Below, piece by piece: positions 58,338 to 64,000 of a stretch of DNA of 64,000 nucleotides. Source of the stretch: Hygrocybe punicea (lineage: Eukaryota; Basidiomycota; Agaricomycetes; Agaricales; Hygrophoraceae); contig OY744471.1 of assembly GCA_963556145.1 (NCBI GenBank), forward strand, positions 2,349,590-2,413,589, given 5' to 3'. Position numbers and translations under genes: made by a program. Position 1 is the first letter of the stretch. The number at the start of each line of letters is the position of its first letter. Below the pieces are notes generated by a model. That model was given only the letters and a program-made list of their open reading frames with translations, was not told the DNA's origin and made no database searches.

Positions 58338-59257
58338 GTGGGCATGTGCCATCTGGTAACATTTCACCCTTTTTTAGTTGGGCTGAAAAATCATCTCTGG
58401 CATCATTGCATTCATATCTCAAATTGAAATGGTCCATGATTTGTATTTGCCTTTTTGTAAATTCATGAGTGTCAAATGCTTCATCCCAAGCTTGGTCCCC
58501 TAATTTCAAGTCATGACCAGATCTCCATGGTTTGAACAAGGTTAACATGGTTGTGCAATAATATTCTCTATCTCCTCTGTCACGTCTGGGAAGTGAACCG
58601 CCAATGAAATTTGGAACCAAATGATATTGTTCATTGAAGTTAATGCAATGTGTTTCATAAAGTGGATGATCTTGCAGGAACAATATCTGTTCTATATTTT
58701 CAGAATGCATACTGTTTGTTTCATCTGCATGATCATCATTGTCATGATCAAATAAAGTGTTATCCCCATCAATGTTGAGATCATCAGAATCAACATCAGT
58801 TTCACAGTAAGTCATAGCTGATGCTTCAAAACAATAAGCATTAGCTGAATTTTGTAATGCTGACTCTAAAAGTAATTCATCTTCACTGTGAATTTCATTG
58901 TGAACTATTTGTGTTTGGATTTTAACTTTTTGGGCACATTGAATCCATTCATATAGATTGATATGTTCAAACATTTGTGGTCTGTAAATGTAATCATGAA
59001 CCATTGATGTTCCAACAAAAGTCCCTTGCTGATTTCGGAGGACTACTCTGTCTGGCTCACTTGACATTTCCGTATTACTGTCGGTTTTCCAAGCATTCAA
59101 CACTTCTCTGATATAATTTTTCCAATATACAGGAATAAACTTGTGGCTGGTGTAATGATCAGGATTTCCTAGCAAATACAAAGCTGACATGGGTCTATCA
59201 ATTTCCAGTTTGGCAGTTAATGTATTGATAATTTGTGTGACTAATTTTCTAGCTTTG

Positions 59258-60222
59258 TTACGAGTTCTTCCATTTATGGAAGAATCGTTCTTATCAGTCC
59301 AGGATATATGGCAGTTCATCAGTAATTAATTAATTAATTCATTGATTGATTTATTTTTGAAATCAACCATAGAGCCAAATTCTGCAATCTTACTCATTTT
59401 TTTTCAAGAAAAATCATGAATAAACTAGACCTTCTGAATTTTGTTCTCAAATATTTTCAGGAATATAGGATTTATCTTGAGGTCATAAAAAAACAAAAAC
59501 CACTCCAATGGATGAGAAAAATAATTTGTATGATGCAGAATTTGATTCAAAAAGGAAGTTGTCACACTGAGTCACAGGACTATAGACTCGCCGACTTTTT
59601 CAATAGTCAAGACCCATGATTTCAACCATGGCTGACATGAATCAACCCCCACGAACCTCATTTGGGTTGAAAACGAGTGATTGGGGCGAGTTCAGACCCT
59701 CACGTTCCAGTTACTACCAGGATGGAATTTGATCCAAAAAGGCAATGGTCACACTCAGCCACATGATTCCTCAAATTCTTCTCCAGACTTTTCCACCAGC
59801 CAAGACAGGCTCTGCCTGTGGATTTCAACAACAGATGAGGTAAACAGAACCTCTGCACTTCAGTTGAAACCAATGGGCCAAGGGAGTCTCAGTGACTCGC
59901 CACACAACAACCTACTGCTGGTCTGAATCTGTGTGATCTGAGTTCAGACCAAGGAACCCTGTTAAACCAAGGAACCAAGTTAAAATGGTGTAAGTATTAT
60001 GTCTGATGTGGTTATATCTTTCTCGTTGAGTTGTATCAGTATGACTTCACAATTTCTGCATTGTAGAAAAAGTTTTTTTATACCGTTGATTGCATTATGT
60101 AAGAAGATCTATGTTTGTGTCAATCTCAATGAAACAGTTTGTCATATCAACCAAAAATCCTGATATAAAACTTAAAAACAATATGTGCAAGGAAAACAAG
60201 TCATTGGCTGCTCAAATCCATT
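59258..60222 (+). mobile_element. Family B-related element, 5' part only
   Basis: Starts TTACGAGTTCTTCCATTTAT at 59258, inside the Helitron gene at the motif GCTTTG, the same motif as the left flank of A2. It continues with the family's AAATCAACCATAGAGCCAAA block and then diverges. No 3' hairpin end was found before the family Q gene at 60223, so it is truncated or its end has decayed. No gene is seen here. Confidence 0.65.
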
Positions 60223-61190
60223 TCACTCCTGGCCTGCTGCCTCATCTGCCTCACCCTCATCATCCGTAAATGCTACACCTCTTTTTCTAATTTTAGAAGA
60301 CCTTTCCACTTGAAGACATTGAGCTTTCGAGAGTGCAATTGAGGCCTCCTTCATAAAACAAGTTATGACAGGATTACATTGTAAGGAAAGTCTACACACC
60401 TGGCGAAGGTATTATTGATGAGAGCTAAGGAGTGAAGTACTATACCAAGTTTGAAAGTCGTATCATCCTTGGGACAAAATGCAAGAAACGATAATCGCAG
60501 GTCCACAATCACACCTGGAACAAAGCTGGTTGGTGTTTCTGGCACATGTCTATGGGTTTCTGTTGGAAGGTGATGGCTTGTACTCACTTGGTTTTGTTTT
60601 TAGCGGTGACAAGTCTTGCGAAGTATCCAACGTTGTTGGCAGCAGTGTGAATGATACGGCTTTGATCCACTGAGGCCAAAACACCATAGGGATCAAGGAG
60701 AGGGTCAAAGGGAACAGTGTTGGAATGGTTGGCCAATTTGGTGCTGGTAAAGTATCTGTTGTATGATTCAATCATTTTATATCCTGAAAATGTACCGGGC
60801 ATCCATGGATGGAGTTTGAGCGGACGAACATCCTTCAAAAATATAGAGTGGATAAACTCAATATTCTCCATGGCCAAATCAAATTGAGGTGCATTCAGTC
60901 CAGTCAAAGTGACATGTTGTCGAAGAAATCTTACACCTCTCTCCATGCTATTGAAACTTGAAAGTCAGGCCTTGATACTGATATCATTGGCCAACACTAC
61001 TTACCTTGGAAGTCAGTGGACTGGAGGTAACTCACACTCCGCAATGATTCCAGTGAGATGAAGTATGATTTCCTCGTTCTCTTTCCCATCTATCTCTTGT
61101 ACGAGTTCATATTGTCCCATTTGTTGATTATACTGGGTCTTGGCTTTTAAATGTAGGCCATCCTCCTGGTATGTCGTTTGGAATTTCCCA
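60223..61190 (-). pseudogene. Family Q protein, copy Q3
   Basis: Minus strand. A segment from about 61185 reads IFTGKFQTTYQEDG, then MGQYELVQEIDGKENEEIIL and TGIIAECELPP. An in-frame TGA follows shortly before a GTAAGT donor; after a short intron the frame continues with MERGVRFLRQHVTLTGLN (60946), ESYNRYFTSTKLANHSNTVP and a GTGAGT intron. Then come SFVPGVIVDLRLSFL, KLGIVLHSLALINNTFAR and a last exon ending KIRKRGVAFTDDEGEADE. The order agrees with Q1 and Q2. The TGA suggests a pseudogene, unless splicing avoids it. Upstream exons could not be traced. The gene is divergent to copy P2. Confidence 0.6.
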
Positions 61191-61822
61191 GTGAATATCT
61201 GACGAAATACATGCCTTATTAAATGCAGTCAGGTACTTCTGGTGGTGTGTTCCTTCGTATGCCTTGGTCGATAGAGACTCCAAACATCCAGCTGTTATTG
61301 GTGATTGTATAGGTGTTAACGACTGCAGTCATGAATAACAATGAGAGTTCTCTCACCAGCTATTTCGTACTGGTAGAACTGATTCATGAGGAGTGATTTC
61401 GGTATGGAAAATGTAAAGGAGTACTTCTGTACGACACACCACACCCACTGGCGGTGCTCGCCTATTTCTGATGGAAGCACCTAGAATTCTAACTATATTT
61501 AGGTAGGCTGAGCTGTCAAACGGTTCGGGCTGTTCGGTATCGAGGGAGAAAGGGGAGGGAAATTCTCTAGAAGTTTCTCTAGAATAAATCAGAAGAACAT
61601 TTTGTGCCAGTTTCATTCTGCAATTTAGTATTTGGATCCACATTTGTTCAACAGGGTTCTGTGTCGCACTTCCTTCCACATGCCTCCAAAAAAGTATTCC
61701 AGCACTGGGTCCTCTCCGGCTGCTTCGTAACACCTTTTTATCCTCTGCTACACTATGTCACTTACCACTATCCTGATTTAGCAGGCAAAGTGTCAAGCGT
61801 GGTCACAAAGGCAAGCCAGTTT
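61191..61822. other. Intergenic or unresolved upstream exons of Q3
   Basis: The region lies between two divergent genes. Short minus-strand frames (61353-61733) may include N-terminal exons of the family Q gene, but I cannot show it by comparison because the other copies are truncated or diverged here. Confidence 0.35.
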
Positions 61823-63746
61823 ATGTTTACAGCGATGTCGAGGAGATGTAGGTGCTGGTTGTTTGAACTGTAACAGTTTTTGACCAATCCCCTTCAGCAG
61901 TGACAGTGAAGGTAAAGAGACCACCGAGTGAGTGTGGCTTTGTGCTCCACTGTACTTGTTGATCATTTTACTAGAGACGAGAAAACACCCTCACCAAAGC
62001 CTAAGAAGGGAAAAGGAAGACGGTATGCCAAGCCTTCTGATTATCTAGCATACCTTATGATCTGTTTGATCAACAGAAGCATTGCAACGGCCAGCAATAC
62101 TCCTAGCTCTGCAAAGAAAGCCCGAGTTGAATCACCCTCCGATCACTCTGAACAAGAAGTTACCACACCATGCGTAACTTTGCTTCATTCTATTGGTTGC
62201 CAGTGTCTAATATTGTTATATATACTTTAACAGTTTGTTGATTTCTCAATCCAAGTAAGCACTGGTATCTGCCAGATTTTCACCTGCTTCGTCTATCACT
62301 CACACATCCATTTCACTTAAAGGTCTTCGCAAAAACAGTCTTCTCAAAAGATGTCCCCTCAAAAGATGTCCCCTCAAAAGGCATCTTCTCAACAGCTCTC
62401 CCTTACAAGGGTTGATTCACCTGAAGAGGATGTCTTTCGGTAAGCTATCTTTCTGATTGTAAATGCACACTAATTCAGCTGGTACTACGCCTATCAGTTC
62501 GTCCTCATCCAAGAAACACAAGAATGACCTGGTATATCTGGAAGATTTTCCGGAATCGTAAGTGCTTGCTTGCTTGCATTGTTTCCGTAAATGAACTATA
62601 TATTACTATGGTAGGAAAAGCTTTGTCAAGTCTCATGGTGGTCTGGTCGAATGTGAGGTTCTCTTGGCAGAACTGATGGACCCGATGTTGGTTGACACCT
62701 ACAAGAACCTCCCCCCTCTTCGGTGAGCAACTGGCTTTTTTTTTAGGATAACAATTTTTTATTGTTGATTGTTGCTAATTTAGCAAAGGGACTCTGGTAA
62801 CTTCAAATGCCGGCATTGATCCCATCGAACCATTTTCACTTAGCAATGTCCCAGACATACTTCCATCCACAAATATGAAGTATGTCTCTCGGTGATCTGT
62901 ATTTCGAGTCATGATTCAAACTAGATTTGTATTTAGGCATCTTGTGGAGGCCATCTGATGACATTTACGAGATCTGGAGTCTTCATGAATCCGTCCAGAG
63001 TATCACCAACCTTAGTCAAGACCAACCCCGTGTCAGAAAGTGTGCAATCTGTGGAGTACGCTACCCAGGCTGTCTCCTACAACTTCAATCCCTATATCGT
63101 TTTTACTTCTGTGCTGGCTGTGACTGGTTCGAATTTGTCTACAGAGCCTGTTGGGATTTTCTGGCAGATTAGTGGGTTGATGTGCACACAGGAGTGGGAG
63201 AGGTTCTGCACATGGTATTCAAGGTTCCTGAATTAAGGGCCCAGATATTTGAGGGTTCTGTGGTGATCAGCACTCGTGCTAAACAGAAGGATAGGGATGA
63301 CGGTAAGTGTTGTTCATATTTTATATACATCACAAATTGTTTTAATACGGTATATTTCTCAGGTGGATCGTCAGGAAGTAGCTTTGCCAAACTACTGGCT
63401 AGGAAGAAGTCCCTCACCGCTCTGTCTCCTGTCAAGGCCATGTCATTGGGCAGTACAGCAGTCAAAGGTGCACTGAATTTCGAAGACCATGGTGAGTATA
63501 CATCAGTCAGTCAGGTTTTGGTATTGTCTTATCCATTCGCCAGTTCCCATATACGATGGCGTGGGTGGGAAGTTAAATTTTGCCCGGCTTCATCACCTCG
63601 CATCAGACTTGAAGATGTGGGAAGGTGACTTGGTGGGAACGATATGTCTGGTTGGCTACACAGCGAACAGTTGGATCCCCAAGGATGTTTCAAGCAAGCA
63701 ACTTTCTCTAAACATCCAGTGGGTCATAGTCTTAGCCAATGAGTAG
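61823..63746 (+). CDS. Family P protein (unknown function), copy P2, multi-exon
   Basis: Plus-strand homologue of 26948-24200. The N-terminal exons are basic (TPSPKPKKGKGRRYAKPS, about 61980) and serine-rich; the exact start (61823 or 61835) is uncertain. Shared exons, in order: GGLVECEVLLAELMDPMLVD (about 62640), GTLVTSNAGIDPIEPFSLSN (about 62790), SGVFMNPSRVSPTLVK to SVLAVTGSNL and SGLMCTQEWERFC (62958-63210), VPELRAQIFEGSVVISTRAK, then GGSSGSSFAKLLARKKSLTA after a GTAAGT intron, STAVKGALNFEDH, and a last exon VPIYDGVGGKLNFARLHHLA to TANSWIPKDVSSKQLSLNIQW, ending in TAG at 63744. Introns are 50-70 bases with GTAAGT/GTGAGT donors. One short frame break near 63210 may be an unrecognised intron. 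Function unknown; the basic tail suggests a nuclear protein. Confidence 0.65.
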
Positions 63747-64000
63747 ATGACTTTCACGGGCCCTCAGTTACTGGTGAAAAATCTTTTCTGGCATGTTACT
63801 TTCGAATCTGTGGTGTTTGAACCACGAAAATATACCATTTGCTATTGATCATTGTTTTCCACCTGTGTGCCAATTACTTGTTGGTCATAGTCTTAGCCAA
63901 TGAGTAGAAGTTCACAACCCCTCCATTACTGGTGAAATTTTTTTTTTGCATCATTAATTTCGAATCTGCTGTGTGTTTAAATCACCATATCATTTGCTTT
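63722..64000. repeat. 161-bp direct duplication covering the family P stop codon
   Basis: GGTCATAGTCTTAGCCAATG and the TAG stop occur at 63722 and again at 63883, and the downstream AATCTGTGGTG-like and ATATACCATTTGC-like blocks repeat too. The second unit is slightly diverged and runs off the window. Confidence 0.8.

Larger units (their letters stand above)
53798..59257 (-). mobile_element. Helitron copy 2, decayed, 5'-truncated
   Basis: The 3' terminus at 53798 has the GAACTCGT ATIR, the hairpin GCCATGCGAAGCACTGG and the tail TCCTCTAAACAAG followed by T, as in family B. The helicase gene stop is about 245 bases upstream of it. The 5' part is cut at 59257 by a family B 5' end. It is further split by a solo LTR and by a small insertion of about 235 bases. 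Confidence 0.82.
54043..59257 (-). pseudogene. Helitron helicase-protease gene, copy 2
   Basis: It begins after the Rep two-tyrosine region with RKLVTQIINTLTAKLEID and PDHYTSHKF. The acidic linker is split by the LTR at KKGEMLPDGTCP / QFMTGDMISHLDDD. The helicase follows, with GMAGTGKSQVIKAV (about 56850), DYIFIDEVSMIS and AGDFAQLPPVGG; a 1-base T insertion near 56890 shifts the frame just before Walker A. About 235 bases inserted after GKRVL (about 55800) and further shifts near 55400 and 55310 break the C-terminal helicase. The protease part (54846-54043) has WDEINYSCAYDSI, CTRCKF, CPKCQS, KGIVYHGQYHF and VWFHDGM, with a TAA between QQNLF and NKMPP. It is clearly dead, but all domains match copies 1 and 3. 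Confidence 0.88.

Noticed and set aside
59258..59319. N-terminus MNCHISWTDKNDSSINGRTR of the frame at 58333-59319
   Set aside because: It is the reverse translation of a family B 5' terminus inserted into the gene at 59258.

Overview
This window looks like a transposon-dense region of a filamentous fungal genome, most likely a basidiomycete of the Agaricomycetes. The evidence is short GT..AG introns (about 50-70 bases, some with a CTAAT branch site), a chromodomain-bearing Ty3-type retrotransposon, a TET/JBP-like dioxygenase gene, an Spt5-like gene, a fragment resembling a KDZ-type transposase, and at least five fragments of a Helitron-like Rep/helicase gene. No ordinary housekeeping gene is visible. 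Almost every recognisable gene is broken by an insertion, a stop or a frameshift. All family names come from reading motifs; no database was searched.

Layout. 1-2300: nothing firmly supported. 2428-3216: decayed Spt5-like gene. 4102-4255: 45-bp tandem repeat. 4397-4918 (-): KDZ-like transposase C-terminus. 4985-6058: compact Helitron-like element (family A). 6460-8344 (-): multi-exon zinc-finger gene. 8846-9821: paralogue of an unknown family (here 'family Q'). 10064-13225: composite element (family B) containing a small 222-bp element (family C). 13226-14208: palindromic minisatellite element (family D). 14313-15454 (-): N-terminus of a Helitron-type protein. 16630-21784: decayed Helitron helicase gene, split by a family A element that itself holds another family A element; the host element's 3' end follows at 22239. 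22240-22385 (-): another helicase scrap. 22386-23440: family A element. 24200-26948 (-): multi-exon gene of a second unknown family ('family P').

27160-30382: second copy of the family B composite. 32170-36420: TET/JBP-like dioxygenase with a chromodomain, split by a family A element (33266-34329) and cut at its 3' end by a Helitron whose 1543-codon open frame runs 41119-36490 (-). 41120-41290: truncated hAT-like end. 41389-47269: 5'-truncated chromovirus with its 3' LTR. 47270-47826: family Q fragment. 48020-50320: second family D element with a complete 1030-bp hAT-like element inside it (8-bp target duplication, CAG-type repeat cargo). 50730-51797: family A element. 51798-53173 (-): inverted third copy of the family B composite. 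53798-59257 (-): decayed Helitron, split by a 904-bp solo LTR with a 4-bp target duplication. 59258 onward: family B 5' end. 60223-61190 (-) and 61823-63746 (+): family Q and family P genes as a divergent pair.

How it fits together. Three or more compact families share one terminal design: a 5' palindromic stem beginning ACGAG or CCGAG, and at the 3' end the inverted copy of that sequence followed by a small GCCA..TGGC hairpin and a tail ending ACAAG (or CTAG), always followed by T. Reconstructed empty sites show no target-site duplication. This is the signature of rolling-circle Helitron/Helentron-like elements, and the helicase genes here end in the same 3' structures. They are therefore probably the autonomous partners. 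The autonomous protein carries a ubiquitin-protease-like cysteine peptidase domain after its Pif1-type helicase. The other notable gene is the dioxygenase with a chromodomain, a possible DNA-base oxidase directed to modified chromatin.
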